Assembly: GCA_046350095.1 (NCBI GenBank) | Contig: JAXMBA010000002.1 | Coordinates: forward strand, 2,232,001 to 2,296,000 | Length of the DNA stretch: 64,000 nucleotides | Direction of reading: 5' to 3' | Source of the DNA: Urbifossiella sp046350095 | GTDB taxonomy: Bacteria; Planctomycetota; Planctomycetia; Gemmatales; Gemmataceae | Part shown: positions 1 through 8,983 of the stretch, one piece after another | Layout: every line of letters begins with the position of its first letter | Numbering within the stretch: position 1 is the first letter of the stretch | Notes under the pieces: model-generated | Databases searched by the model: none | What the model was told of the DNA's origin: nothing | What the model saw: only the letters and a program-made list of their open reading frames with translations | Program-made: the position numbers and the translations under genes

Positions 1-185
1 CCTACGAGAACACGGTGGCGATCCGCTGCGTGCAGACCGACGACTTCATGACCGCCGACTGGTCCCGGCTGCCCGAGGACCTGCTGGCGCGGGTGGCGAC
101 GGGGATCATCAACCGGGTGAAGGGCGTGAACCGCGTGGTGTACGACATCAGCAGCAAGCCTCCGGCGACGATTGAATGGGAGTGA
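1..185 (+). CDS. guaA: GMP synthase (glutamine-hydrolysing), C-terminal fragment
   Basis: Only the last 60 codons lie in the window; the frame is open from base 3 and the 5' part is outside. GMP synthase converts XMP to GMP with glutamine nitrogen and ATP in cytosolic purine synthesis. The fragment reads through R-V-V-Y-D-I and ends S-K-P-P-A-T-I-E-W-E, the highly conserved C-terminus of the GuaA dimerisation domain. The stop overlaps the start of the following small gene. Identification rests on this terminal motif alone, but it is very characteristic. Confidence 0.93.
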   Translation, partial: YENTVAIRCVQTDDFMTADWSRLPEDLLARVATGIINRVKGVNRVVYDISSKPPATIEWE

Positions 186-424
186 CGCGGATCGACGTTT
201 GCGCGTCCGACGACCACGACGCCATCGACCGGCTTCAGGCGCTGCTGGGCGAACTCGGCTGGGTGGCCGACGACAACTGGCACGATTCGCCGCTCGGCCT
301 CGGCCTGACCCGTTTCCGGCGCGGGGCCGACGAGATCACCGTCTTCCGCGACGCCTGGGCCGTGGACCTGGCGGGTTCCGAGGCGGCCCTCAACCAGTTG
401 GCCGAACGATTGAGCGGTCGCTGA
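176..424 (+). CDS. Small hypothetical protein overlapping guaA
   Basis: An 82-residue protein that I do not recognise. The ATG at 176 lies inside the end of guaA. A GTG at 182 overlapping the guaA TGA is an equally good start and would fit translational coupling. The product is small and soluble with no signal peptide or membrane segment. Composition is mixed and acidic (D-D-H-D near the start), and it ends in an amphipathic stretch resembling a helix. It could be a small ligand-binding or regulatory domain, but no family is claimed. Position directly behind guaA suggests co-transcription. Confidence 0.6.
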   Translation: MGVTRIDVCASDDHDAIDRLQALLGELGWVADDNWHDSPLGLGLTRFRRGADEITVFRDAWAVDLAGSEAALNQLAERLSGR

Positions 425-593
425 CTCTGTGGCACCCGTGCTGGGTCCGGTGCCGCCGGCGGGCGTTGACGCGGTTTGGAGGTTTTCGGTAGGCTGCATC
501 GGTTCTAACCGACGGCGTGAACTAACCTTCGCTGAGGAGCGACCGTCCGGGCGGCCGATGACCAGTAGCCGCCTGTCACGCCCGGAGACCGCG

Positions 594-2453
594 ATGTTCC
601 GGTACCGCTGCCCGCACTGCACCAAGCTCCTGTCGGCGCCGGAAGTCCGCGCGGGTAAGACCACCGTCTGCTCCAAATGCTCACAACCCCTGACCATTCC
701 GGGGGATAAGGCCGAGTGGCTGAACGACCGGGGCGAGCCGCTCCTGGCCTCACCCACGGTCGTCATCCGGACGCCGCCGCCCGCCGCCGAGCCCTCCCCG
801 CCGCCGCTCGTACCCGCTGCCGAAGCCGATAACGACGTGTTCGGCGCGCTCGTGGCTGGCGATCTGCTCGCGCCCGTGGAGCAGCCGCACTCGGGCATCT
901 TCGACCTAGACGTGGCCGGGCCGCCGGGCATGTCGTCGGCCCTGAACACGCTCCTCGGGCAGTCCGACCCTGAACTCCCACTCCCGGCCCCCGCGTCCGT
1001 GGTGGTGCCGGCCCCGCCGCCGGAGTCGACGCCGCCCGAACCGCCGCCGCCCGTTGTTGTCTCGACGGTCCCGCAGCAGCCCGAACCGACCCCCACGCCG
1101 CCGCCGCCGGAACGGACGCGCTTCCCGACGCCTCCGCCGCGGGCGCTGCCGCGCCGCGCCAGCGTCATGCCCGACCCCGCCCCCGCGGCCGTCGCGACGC
1201 GGCAACGGGCGGCCGGGGTGCAACCCTTCGCCCCGCAGGTGTCCGCGTCCGGGCGGCACCCGCGACCCGACTGGGAGACGACCTCGCAGGGCTCGCCGCG
1301 GCCGCGCCTCGTCGGTGCCACGCCCGCCCCTCCCCGGCCCGCCCCGGGCGAGACCGTCGTCGTCGGCAGCCGCACGCAGCAGGACGTGGTCATGCTGCTA
1401 TCGGCGGCCCTGGCGTCGCGGATGAAGCCGCCGCCGAAGCCGCGCCGCGACCTCCACCTCTCCACCGCCGTGTGGCTGCTCGCCACCGGCGTCGCCGTCG
1501 GGTTGCTCGCCCTCACCCTGTTCACGCCGCGCGACTTTGCCGCCGTAGCGCTGTGGGTCGGCGCCGGGGAGGTGCTCGTCGGCTACGCGTGGATCGTGTG
1601 GCTGACGGCGAAGCGCGACTGGGTGCGCGGCGTACTGGCCGCGGTACCGCCGCTGACGCTGCTCTACCTCGGCCAGTGGAAGTACGCGCGCCTCCGGCCG
1701 CTGCGGTTCGTCGCCACCGGGGCGGCCGTCGCCGCCGCGGCTTACTTCTCGGGCGCCGTCCGGCCGCACACCCGGAACATGGTCGGCGCCGACGGCGGCG
1801 CGATCGCCGCGGCGCCGGACGTGGACGTGGCCGCGCGGCGGAAGGTGGACCAGCTGCGGTACCACCGCGACAACCGCAACTACCCGGTGCTGGTCAAGCT
1901 GCTCCGGGAGCTGGCGACGACCGACGCCGTGTACTCGGCCGAGGCGAAGGACCGCAACGAACTCCGCGCCGAGACGAAGGCGCTGTGCGACCACCCGGAC
2001 GCCGAGGTGCGGGTGGAGGCGCTGCCGGCGTTCGCCCGCTGGGGGGCGTCCGACGAGGCCCGCGACCGCTGCCTGGCGGCCGTCCGCTCGGACAACCCGG
2101 ACGCCCGCATGATGGCGCTGCAGCTGCTGCCGAAGTGGCCGACCGACCGCGTCGCGGCGGCGGTGGTGACGCGGATGCAGCAGCGGCCGTGCCTCGAAGC
2201 GACGGCCGCCCGCAAGGCGCTGACGACGATCGGCGGCGGGGTCGCCGAGCGGGCCGCGGTGCCGCTCCTGGGCGAGCAGTACGAGCAGAACGTCCGCATC
2301 GCCGCGACCGACGTGCTCGCCGACGAGCGGGTGGCGAGCACGACGGCGATGGAGGCACTCCGCGACGCCGCGCAGAACAGCGGCGACTCGGCCGTCCGGG
2401 CGGCGGCGAAGTCGGCCGTCGAGCGGGCCGAAGCCATCCTGCGAAAGAAGTAG
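594..2453 (+). CDS. Zinc-ribbon, proline-rich, multi-pass membrane protein with HEAT-like repeats
   Basis: About 619 residues, function unknown. The start at 594 is chosen because it puts the zinc ribbon at the N-terminus (C-P-H-C ... C-S-K-C within residues 5-30); the frame is open further upstream, with another ATG at 558. Domain order: treble-clef-like zinc ribbon, about 230 residues of proline/alanine-rich linker, about four hydrophobic segments near residues 290-390, then a helical C-terminal part of repeated 30-residue units (A-E-V-R-V-E-A-L type) typical of HEAT repeats. Planctomycetes carry many proteins with this ribbon plus linker arrangement. A scaffolding role at the membrane is only inferred from the repeats. 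Confidence 0.7.
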   Translation: MFRYRCPHCTKLLSAPEVRAGKTTVCSKCSQPLTIPGDKAEWLNDRGEPLLASPTVVIRTPPPAAEPSPPPLVPAAEADNDVFGALVAGDLLAPVEQPHSGIFDLDVAGPPGMSSALNTLLGQSDPELPLPAPASVVVPAPPPESTPPEPPPPVVVSTVPQQPEPTPTPPPPERTRFPTPPPRALPRRASVMPDPAPAAVATRQRAAGVQPFAPQVSASGRHPRPDWETTSQGSPRPRLVGATPAPPRPAPGETVVVGSRTQQDVVMLLSAALASRMKPPPKPRRDLHLSTAVWLLATGVAVGLLALTLFTPRDFAAVALWVGAGEVLVGYAWIVWLTAKRDWVRGVLAAVPPLTLLYLGQWKYARLRPLRFVATGAAVAAAAYFSGAVRPHTRNMVGADGGAIAAAPDVDVAARRKVDQLRYHRDNRNYPVLVKLLRELATTDAVYSAEAKDRNELRAETKALCDHPDAEVRVEALPAFARWGASDEARDRCLAAVRSDNPDARMMALQLLPKWPTDRVAAAVVTRMQQRPCLEATAARKALTTIGGGVAERAAVPLLGEQYEQNVRIAATDVLADERVASTTAMEALRDAAQNSGDSAVRAAAKSAVERAEAILRKK

Positions 2454-2481
2454 CGGGCGCGCCCCGGGCGTGGGTGTCGCG

Positions 2482-3249
2482 TCAGGACTCGGGCTCGCCG
2501 CGGTGCGGCGTCTTTCCCGCAGCGTAGAGCAGCTGGCGCGCGAGGCCGTGCATCAGCTTTACCTCCTGCGGCGTCGGGTTGGCCCGGCCGAGGAACTGCC
2601 GCACCGCGTGCATCAGCGAGTCGGCCCGGCCGCCGAACAGGAAGCCGACCGCGGTGAACGCCTCACGCAGGTGCTCGAACATCCTCTCCTGCTCGGCGTG
2701 GCTTGCCACCTTCGGCGCGTGCGTGTCGGCCGGGTTCGCCGCCGCCGCCGCGGCCGAGAACGCCTTCCGCAACTCGTAGCAGCAGATCGCCACCGCCTGC
2801 GCCAGGTTCAGCGACGAGAACTCGGGATCGACCGGGACGTGAACGAGCCCGTGGCAGCGGCCGATCTCGTCGTTCGACAGCCCGTGCGGCTCCGGCCCGA
2901 ACACCAGGCCGACGGGCCCGGCCGCCGCCGCCGCCAGCAGCTTCGGCATCAAGTCGGCGGCGGGCCCGATCATGCCGCGGCGCGCGACGCCGGCCGTGAG
3001 CGACGACGTGGCGAGAGTGAGGGAGCAGTCGGCGAGGGCGTCGCCGAGGTCGGGCACGATGCGCGCGGCGTCGAGGACGGGGAGTCCGTGGGTGGCGAGG
3101 CGGCGCGCCTCCAGGTCGGTGGGGCGCGCGAACGGGGCGACGAGGACGAGGTCGGCGAGGCCGAAGTTCCGCATCACCCGGGCGACCGAGCCGAGGTTCC
3201 CGGCGTAGTGCGGCCGCACCAGCACGACGCGGACGTTGGCGAGGCTCAT
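2482..3249 (-). CDS. TrmJ-like tRNA/rRNA 2'-O-methyltransferase (SpoU/TrmH family)
   Basis: A 255-residue SPOUT methyltransferase that would transfer a methyl group from SAM to a ribose 2'-OH in tRNA; the TrmJ type modifies position 32. Evidence: N-terminal V-R-P-H-Y-A-G-N-L-G-S-V-A-R (motif 1, with the conserved N and R), G-L-V-F-G-P-E-P-H-G-L-S (motif 2) and S-L-N-L-A-Q-A-V-A-I (motif 3), the three knot motifs in order. The C-terminal helical extension fits TrmJ better than TrmH. The ATG at 3249 overlaps the stop of the upstream gene by ATGA, so the pair is probably translationally coupled. It ends tail-to-tail with the preceding plus-strand gene. Confidence 0.85.
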   Translation of the reverse strand: MSLANVRVVLVRPHYAGNLGSVARVMRNFGLADLVLVAPFARPTDLEARRLATHGLPVLDAARIVPDLGDALADCSLTLATSSLTAGVARRGMIGPAADLMPKLLAAAAAGPVGLVFGPEPHGLSNDEIGRCHGLVHVPVDPEFSSLNLAQAVAICCYELRKAFSAAAAAANPADTHAPKVASHAEQERMFEHLREAFTAVGFLFGGRADSLMHAVRQFLGRANPTPQEVKLMHGLARQLLYAAGKTPHRGEPES

Positions 3250-4448
3250 CCCACCACCGGCGGGTAGACGCCGGACCCGGCGATGAGGCCGGCGAGGAAC
3301 TGCACCGCGTCGTGCCGGGCCTTTGCGGCGTCGGCGAGGGCGCCGTAGTCGTTCAGCCGCCGGGCCAGCTCCGACGCGCTCGGGCAGATCAGCCCGCGCT
3401 CGTCCTCGTTCGCCAGGAACTCGCGCGCCGCCGCCAGCGCCTCCGGCAGCCGGCCGATCTTCACCAGCAGGTTCACGTAGATCTGTGCCGCGTAGCTCGC
3501 GCCCACGTCGCTCTCGCGCTTCGCCTTCTCGCGGAACCGCGCCAGGTTCGCCTCGACGTCGACCCCCGCCACGGTGTCGAGGTACGCGCGGTAGTCGGCG
3601 TAGCCGTCCTCGAACGGCGCGTCGCCGCCGCCGCCGCGGAGGTTCGGCGACAGCCGCTCGCCGTACGCACACAACTCGCGGGCCAGGGCGTTCTCCTCAC
3701 CCGGCGGCAGGTACAGGGCCATCTGGCACACGCTCGACAGGTGCGACGTGTCGATGTGGTAGGCGTCGTCGCCGAACAGCTCGGGGTGGCCCTCGACCAT
3801 CTCGCGGACGCTCGCGCCGTCGCGGGCCGGGGTGCCGCGGCCGGCCAGGTCGGCGCGGAGCCGGTCGGCGAGCTGCGCGTGCAGGGCGCGGGTCAGCCGG
3901 CCGACGCAGTAGTCGCGCAGGTCGGGGTTCTGGTTCAGCTCGGAGCCGCTGACGGTGGTGATCGCCGAACAGACGCCGTGCCGGTCGAGGATCAGGTCGA
4001 ACCCCTTCTTCGGGTACAGCCCCTGCTGCCACGCGATCTCGATCACCGGGTAGATGTCCGCCTCGGGGCCGGGGTCGAAGGTCTCGATGGCGAGCTTCAC
4101 CGGCTCGGGCTCGTTGATGAGCCGGTAGAACTGCCAGGCCTTGGTGAGGTCGCCGCGGTCGAGCGCGAGCCGGCCCACCTCGCGGGCGGCGGCGCGGATG
4201 GCGTCCTCGTAGGGCTCGTGGGTGTGCGCCGGCAGCTCGGTGGCGGGGCCGGTGGGGAACGGCGACACGCCGAGTTCGACGCGCTTCTTCAGGAGCAGCG
4301 CGTAGAAGAGGCCGTTGAGGTCGCCGGCGGCGCGGAGTTCGGCGATCAAGGAGTCGGCGGCGGCGGCGGGGCCGGCGGCGGCGAGGGCGGCGCGGAGGCG
4401 GTCGAAGGCGGCGGGGTCGATCGGCGGCGGGGCGTCGTCGGCGTCCAT
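3246..4448 (-). CDS. Hypothetical 400-aa protein coupled to the TrmJ-like gene
   Basis: Function not recognised. The start at 4448 is chosen because GGAG sits about six bases upstream and the protein then begins M-D-A-D-D-A-P-P-P; the frame is open further upstream without such support. The protein is soluble, largely helical and alanine-rich at the N-terminus, with no signal peptide or membrane segment. Repeated helix pairs in the C-terminal third (A-R-F-R-E-K-A, L-P-E-A-L-A-A-A-R) suggest TPR-like repeats. The stop overlaps the start of the methyltransferase gene (ATGA), so the two are likely one operon. Confidence 0.65.
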   Translation of the reverse strand: MDADDAPPPIDPAAFDRLRAALAAAGPAAAADSLIAELRAAGDLNGLFYALLLKKRVELGVSPFPTGPATELPAHTHEPYEDAIRAAAREVGRLALDRGDLTKAWQFYRLINEPEPVKLAIETFDPGPEADIYPVIEIAWQQGLYPKKGFDLILDRHGVCSAITTVSGSELNQNPDLRDYCVGRLTRALHAQLADRLRADLAGRGTPARDGASVREMVEGHPELFGDDAYHIDTSHLSSVCQMALYLPPGEENALARELCAYGERLSPNLRGGGGDAPFEDGYADYRAYLDTVAGVDVEANLARFREKAKRESDVGASYAAQIYVNLLVKIGRLPEALAAAREFLANEDERGLICPSASELARRLNDYGALADAAKARHDAVQFLAGLIAGSGVYPPVVG

Positions 4449-4634
4449 GAGTGGCTCCGGGGGGTGGGGGTATCCTATCGCCCCGGGGTGTGAAACCGAC
4501 ACCGGTGTCCGCCCGGGAACATTGCGGTCCGGCTCGCGCCCGCGGCCCGGGACGAGAAAACTCCTCTTCTCGCGCCGCCGGGGAGTCGGTATTAGCCGCC
4601 CCATCTTCACCCTCGCCGAACGGCCGGAGGACGG

Positions 4635-5408
4635 ATGCGCACGTGGCGGAAGCTAATGGCGACGGCAGCGCTCGGGGCGGCAGTCGGCGGCGCGGCCGCC
4701 CAGCCGCCGGCGCCCGCGCCCGGCGTGAAGGCTGCGGACCCGCTCCGCGCCGCCGACCCGCTGGGGGCGATGGTCGCGGAGGCGAAGTCGGCACACGCGG
4801 CGCTGCGCGACTACGCCTGCACGTTCACCCGCCAGGAGCGCGTGAACGGCAACCTCGGCGCGGAGCAGGTGGCCGAACTCAAGTACCGGGCCAGCCCGTA
4901 CAGCGTGTCGGTCCGCTTCGCCCGGCCGGCGGAGGTGGCCGGCGCGTCGGCGACGTTCGCCACCGGCAAGCGGCTGGAACAGGTGAAGGTGCGGCCGGCC
5001 GGCGCGAAGGGAGTGGACCGGTTCCTGCTGGTCGGCCAGGACGACCCGAAGGCGAAGCTGGACGGCCTCCACCCGGTGACCGGGTACGGCGTCGGCGCCG
5101 TGATCGACCGGGTTGCGAAGGTGGCGGCGACGGAGAAGGCGATGAACAACACCCTGGAAGTTCACCCGGGCGAGTTCCAGTTCGCCGGCAAGACGGTGAC
5201 GCGGTACGAGATTCTGGCCCGCCGCCCGCACGCGAACCGGTACGCGTACCGGATGCTGGTGTACGTGGACCCGCAGACGAAGCTGCCGGTGCGGTGGGAG
5301 GCCTACGACGCACCGCGGCCCGGTACCACCGTCGGCGAGCTGGTCGAGATGCACAGCTACACCGATCTGCGGGCCAACGTGGGGCTCGGTGATACCGCGT
5401 TCGAGTAA
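4635..5408 (+). CDS. DUF1571 family secreted protein
   Basis: A 257-residue protein with an N-terminal signal peptide (R-K-L-M-A-T-A-A-L-G-A-A-V-G-G-A-A-A, cleavage near residue 22). The body (D-Y-A-C-T-F-T-R-Q-E-R-V-N-G, then Y-S-V-S-V-R-F) matches the DUF1571 family common in planctomycetes. These are periplasmic beta-rich proteins of unknown role, with an outer-membrane lipoprotein carrier-like appearance. A good ribosome-binding site (GGAGG, five bases before ATG) supports the start. It is transcribed convergently with the sulfatase gene across a strong hairpin. Confidence 0.75.
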   Translation: MRTWRKLMATAALGAAVGGAAAQPPAPAPGVKAADPLRAADPLGAMVAEAKSAHAALRDYACTFTRQERVNGNLGAEQVAELKYRASPYSVSVRFARPAEVAGASATFATGKRLEQVKVRPAGAKGVDRFLLVGQDDPKAKLDGLHPVTGYGVGAVIDRVAKVAATEKAMNNTLEVHPGEFQFAGKTVTRYEILARRPHANRYAYRMLVYVDPQTKLPVRWEAYDAPRPGTTVGELVEMHSYTDLRANVGLGDTAFE

Positions 5409-5413
5409 TCGAT

Positions 5414-5459
5414 CCGTCGCCCGCGGCGGTGTACCGCGGTGCACCGCCGCGGGCGACGG
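5414..5459. terminator. Bidirectional hairpin terminator
   Basis: Two perfect 18-base arms (5414-5431 and 5442-5459) flank a 10-base loop. It sits between the convergent DUF1571 and sulfatase genes, so it can end transcription from both sides. No U-tract follows, which is usual in such GC-rich DNA. Confidence 0.75.
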
Positions 5460-5466
5460 ACTCCAT

Positions 5467-6900
5467 TCACTTCTTCGCCGCCGGCAGCAGCGCCCTCATC
5501 CGCCGCACCGTGTCCGCGCTCGCCGGGTCCGCCGCCAAGTTCCGCAGCTCGCCCGGGTCCGTCTCGTAGTCGAACAGCTGCTCGCCGCGCTTGCCGTCGT
5601 CCCACGTCGTGTACCGGTATCGCTCCGTCCGCACGCTCCGGCCCATGAAGAACGGGTTCTTCCCCGTCACCTCGCCCGTCGTCGTGGGGGTGCCGCGGCT
5701 CACCTGCGTGACCGCCGGCCGCTCCCACGCCGCAGCGGGGTTCTCCAGCAGCGGGCGCAGGCTCGCGCCGTCGGTCCGCGGCGACGTCAGCCCGCACGCC
5801 TCGGCCAGCGTCGCGTGCAGGTCCGTCAGCTCGACCGTGCGGGCGCACGCCTTGCCGTTCCCCTTAGCCCGCGGGTCGTGGATCACCAGCGGCACCCGGG
5901 CGCTGTTCTCGAACAGGCTCATCTTCTGCCAGAGGCCGTGCTCGCCGAGGTGGTAGCCGTGGTCGCTCAGGAACACCACGATCGTCCGGTTCGCCAGCCC
6001 GAGCCGGTCCAGCGCCGCCAGCACCCGCCCGACCTGCGCGTCCATGAACGCCACCGACGCCAGGTAGGCCTGGATCGCCTCGCGGCGCTGGGCGTCGGTC
6101 ATCCGTTCTTGCTCCGGCTTGGCGCTGCCGAACGCCGGCGCCGGCCCCGCGGCGCGGTGCCCTTCGGGTACAGTCGCCAGCCGGATGTCGGCCGCGGGGT
6201 AGTGGTCGAAGTAGGCCCGCGGGGCGACGTAGGGCGTGTGCGGGCGGAAGAAGCCGCACGCCAGGAAGAACGGCCGGTCCCGGTTCGCCTCCATCAGCTT
6301 CGTAATTTCGGTGGCCGTCATGCCGTCGGTGTGCGCCTCGTCGCCGCCGGCGGACGCGAGCCAGCTGAGGGTGCCGCCGAACCGGGCCGAACCCTTGGCG
6401 TTCGGCGTGAGGGTGAAGATGCGGTTCGCGTCCTCGTCGTCCTTGTCGAAGCCGCGCGGGTTGATGACGCGCTCCCAGCTCGGCGGGTCGTCGAGGCCGT
6501 CGGTGCCGATCTGCCCCGGGACGCCGTAGTGGTACAGCTTGCCGACGCGGGCCACGTAGTAGCCGGCCCGGCGGAACGTCTGCGGCAGCGTCTGCGCGTC
6601 GGGCACGTTGCGGCGGAACTGCGTGGCGTTCTCGTAGACGCGGAGCGTGTCGGGCCGCAGCCCGGTGAGGAGGCTGGCGCGGCTCGGGTTGCAGAGCGGG
6701 AACTGGCAGTAGGCCCGGTCGAACCGCACGCCCTTCGCCGCGAGCTTGTCGATGTTCGGCGTCTTCGCGCGGCCCTGGTAGCAGCCGAGGGCGGTGTTGG
6801 TGAGGTCGTCGGAGACGACGAACAGGACGTTCAGCTTCTCCTGCGCCGCGGCCGGGCCGGCGGCGACGAAGAGTGCCGCGAGAGCGAGCAGGCGAGACAT
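5467..6900 (-). CDS. Type I sulfatase (iduronate-2-sulfatase-like), secreted
   Basis: A 477-residue arylsulfatase-superfamily enzyme that hydrolyses sulfate esters, probably of algal or glycosaminoglycan-like polysaccharides. A signal peptide spans residues 1-19 (ends A-A-A-Q). Metal-binding D-D is at 31-32. The sulfatase signature C70-N-P-S-R with L-L-T-G following is present, so Cys70 should be converted to formylglycine. Further conserved blocks: G-K-L-Y-H-Y and the central L-S-D-H-G-Y-H-L-G-E-H-G. Length and motifs fit the iduronate-2-sulfatase branch abundant in planctomycetes. The DUF1080 gene lies upstream in the same direction, separated by a palindromic repeat. Confidence 0.9.
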   Translation of the reverse strand: MSRLLALAALFVAAGPAAAQEKLNVLFVVSDDLTNTALGCYQGRAKTPNIDKLAAKGVRFDRAYCQFPLCNPSRASLLTGLRPDTLRVYENATQFRRNVPDAQTLPQTFRRAGYYVARVGKLYHYGVPGQIGTDGLDDPPSWERVINPRGFDKDDEDANRIFTLTPNAKGSARFGGTLSWLASAGGDEAHTDGMTATEITKLMEANRDRPFFLACGFFRPHTPYVAPRAYFDHYPAADIRLATVPEGHRAAGPAPAFGSAKPEQERMTDAQRREAIQAYLASVAFMDAQVGRVLAALDRLGLANRTIVVFLSDHGYHLGEHGLWQKMSLFENSARVPLVIHDPRAKGNGKACARTVELTDLHATLAEACGLTSPRTDGASLRPLLENPAAAWERPAVTQVSRGTPTTTGEVTGKNPFFMGRSVRTERYRYTTWDDGKRGEQLFDYETDPGELRNLAADPASADTVRRMRALLPAAKK

Positions 6901-6937
6901 GGGGCCACCGGGAGAGAGGGGAATGGGTCGGGCGTTC

Positions 6938-6981
6938 GCCGCTTGCGGCTTCGCGTTGGGCGACGCTAAGCCGCAAGCGGC
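6938..6981. repeat. Intercistronic palindrome (GCCGCTTGCGGCTT family)
   Basis: Inverted repeat with 14-base arms GCCGCTTGCGGCTT / AAGCCGCAAGCGGC at 6938-6951 and 6968-6981. It lies between the DUF1080 and sulfatase genes. A near-identical element is at 51325-51368, so this is a dispersed repeat, possibly acting as a terminator or RNA-stability hairpin. Confidence 0.7.
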
Positions 6982-7003
6982 AAGCCCCGAGCAGCGGACG
7001 CGG

Positions 7004-8029
7004 TCACTTCCCTTCGACGACCCACACGTTGCGGTACACCACCGGGTCGCCGTGGTTCTGGAACTGGAACACGCCCGGCGCCGCCCGCTCCGGCTGGCCG
7101 CCCGGGCACTCCTTCGGGAACGCGATGTCGTCGTGGATCACCACGCCGTTGTGGCGGATCGTGGCGCGGGCGTTCGCCGTCTTCTTCCCGTCCTCGCCGA
7201 ACACGGCCGGCGTGAAGTCGATGTCGTAGGTCTGCCACACGAGCGGCGGCAGGCACATGTTCACCCGCGGCTTGTGCTGGGTGTAGATGCCGCCGCATTC
7301 GTTGTTCTCGCCGCTCAGGCCGAAGCTGTCGAGCACCTGCAACTCGTAGCGGTTCTGGAGGTAGACGCCGCTGTTGCCGCGGCCCTGGCCGCCGCTGTTC
7401 GGCATCCACGGCAGGCGGAACTCGACGTGCGCCTTGAACGCGCCGAACGCCTGCTTGCTCGTCACGCCCACGTCGAGGTAGTCGCCGTCGGTCAGCTTCA
7501 CGAGCTTGCCGCCGTTCCAGTTCTTCTCGTCGCCGGCGGCGCCGAACAGCACCGCCGCCCCGGCCGGCGCCTTGGCCCCGAGCGTCGGCGACTTCCGCTC
7601 CACCTTCTTGAGCGCGAACGTGCTCCCGCCGGCGCTCACCTTCATCTCGCCGCCGCCGATCTCGGCCGTCGAGGACTCGGCCCCGTGCTTCAGGCTCGCG
7701 GTCACCTTGCCGTCCTTGGTGACGGCGGTGCCGACGAGCACGTCCTTCATGTCGGCGCCGTCCCCCGGCAGGCCGCCGTGGTAGGCCTTGATCGTGAACT
7801 CGCCGAGCCCCTTGGCGATGACCTGCGCGGCGACCTTCATCCCGCTCGGGAGTTGGCCGACGTACTCGCCCTGGACGGCGAAGTCGGGGTCGGCCGCGGC
7901 TTTGGTCGGCTCGGCGATGGCGATGCGCTCGCGCTTCTTGGGCGCGTCCTTCTTGTCCTGGGCGGGGGCGACGGCGGACGCGGCGACGACGCCGAGCCCG
8001 AGCAGGGCGGGGAGGAGGCGGCGGAGCAT
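7004..8029 (-). CDS. DUF1080 (3-keto-disaccharide hydrolase-like) secreted protein
   Basis: A 341-residue protein with a signal peptide (residues 1-23, ending A-P-A-Q). The C-terminal half is a DUF1080 jelly-roll: F-R-L-P-W-M-P-N-S-G-G-Q-G-R-G-N-S-G-V-Y-L and Y-E-L-Q-V-L-D-S-F-G are the family blocks, and the protein ends with Y-R-N-V-W-V-V. Some members hydrolyse 3-keto-glycosides; most are uncharacterised sugar-binding or hydrolytic proteins, very numerous in planctomycetes. The N-terminal 140 residues form a separate beta-rich domain. It precedes the sulfatase gene, which suggests a joint role in extracellular polysaccharide use, but this is inference from context. Confidence 0.85.
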   Translation of the reverse strand: MLRRLLPALLGLGVVAASAVAPAQDKKDAPKKRERIAIAEPTKAAADPDFAVQGEYVGQLPSGMKVAAQVIAKGLGEFTIKAYHGGLPGDGADMKDVLVGTAVTKDGKVTASLKHGAESSTAEIGGGEMKVSAGGSTFALKKVERKSPTLGAKAPAGAAVLFGAAGDEKNWNGGKLVKLTDGDYLDVGVTSKQAFGAFKAHVEFRLPWMPNSGGQGRGNSGVYLQNRYELQVLDSFGLSGENNECGGIYTQHKPRVNMCLPPLVWQTYDIDFTPAVFGEDGKKTANARATIRHNGVVIHDDIAFPKECPGGQPERAAPGVFQFQNHGDPVVYRNVWVVEGK

Positions 8030-8178
8030 GAGGGGAACCTCGGTGGGAGTCGGACAGGGCGTATTGTCCCGAGGGCGCCGGCGGCGTCAATGGGCCGCGG
8101 GCCGCAGACCACGCAACCGAGCTTGTTCGGGCGCCGGGTCGGGTCGTACCATCCCACCAAATCAGCAGGGGGCGAGCG

Positions 8179-8979
8179 ATGGCGAAGGGGAAGCCGACGG
8201 CCGCGGGCACGGCGTCCGGGCTGATCGACGAGCGCGTCCGCGAGCTGGGCGGCTGGCGCGGCGAGACGCTGGCCCGCATGCGCAAGCTGATCCGCGACGC
8301 CCTCCCCGACGTGGTCGAGGAGTGGAAGTGGAACAACCCCGTGTGGTCGCTCGGCGGCATCGTCTGCACCGGCGAGGCGTACAAGGCCGTCGTGAAGTTG
8401 ACGTTCGCCCGCGGGGCCGCACTCCCCGACCCGAAGACGCTCTTCAACTCCAGCCTGGAGGGGAACACCCGCCGCGCCATCGACATCGGCGAGGGAGAGA
8501 CGGTGGACGCGGCCGCGTTTCGGGCGCTGGTGAAGGCCGCGGCGGCGCAGAACGCCGCGCCCGCGAAGAAGGCCGCGGCGGTGAAGCTGCTGTCGGGCGG
8601 GAACCCGCAGATCGCCAAGGCCGACGGCGACGCGCCGGTGCAGGCGTACATCGCGGCGATGCCCGGCTGGAAGAGCGACCTCGGGAAGCGCCTCGACGCG
8701 CTGATCGAGAGGGCGGTGCCCGGCGTGCGGAAGGCGGTGAAGTGGAACTCGCCGTTCTACGGCGTCGAGGGGAACGGCTGGTTCCTCGGCTGGCACTGCT
8801 TCACGAAGTACGTGAAGGTGTCGTTCTTCCGCGGCGCCGAGCTGCGGCCCGTGCCGCCGGTCGGCAGCAAGGACCCGAACACGCGCTACCTCGACATCCG
8901 CGAGGGCGACGTGCTCGACGAGAAGCAGTTCGCCGCGTGGGTGAAGCAGGCCGCGGCGCTGCCGGGGTGGCTGTCGTAG
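8179..8979 (+). CDS. Tandem DUF1801 (YdhG-like) protein
   Basis: A 266-residue cytosolic protein that contains two copies of the DUF1801 fold. The first spans roughly residues 20-120 (A-L-P-D-V-V-E-E-W-K-W-N-N-P-V-W), the second 150-260 (A-V-P-G-V-R-K-A-V-K-W-N-S-P-F-Y). Single-domain members are about 110-150 residues, so this is an internal duplication or fusion. The biochemical role of the family is unsettled; some members are linked to iron or stress. It is divergent from the DUF1080 gene across about 150 bases. Confidence 0.8.
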   Translation: MAKGKPTAAGTASGLIDERVRELGGWRGETLARMRKLIRDALPDVVEEWKWNNPVWSLGGIVCTGEAYKAVVKLTFARGAALPDPKTLFNSSLEGNTRRAIDIGEGETVDAAAFRALVKAAAAQNAAPAKKAAAVKLLSGGNPQIAKADGDAPVQAYIAAMPGWKSDLGKRLDALIERAVPGVRKAVKWNSPFYGVEGNGWFLGWHCFTKYVKVSFFRGAELRPVPPVGSKDPNTRYLDIREGDVLDEKQFAAWVKQAAALPGWLS

Positions 8980-8983
8980 ATTC

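Noticed and set aside
2..1525. Long minus-strand open frame opposite the HEAT-repeat gene
   Set aside because: Low-complexity Gly/Arg product that is a shadow of a GC-rich coding strand; the plus strand has guaA and a zinc-ribbon protein.
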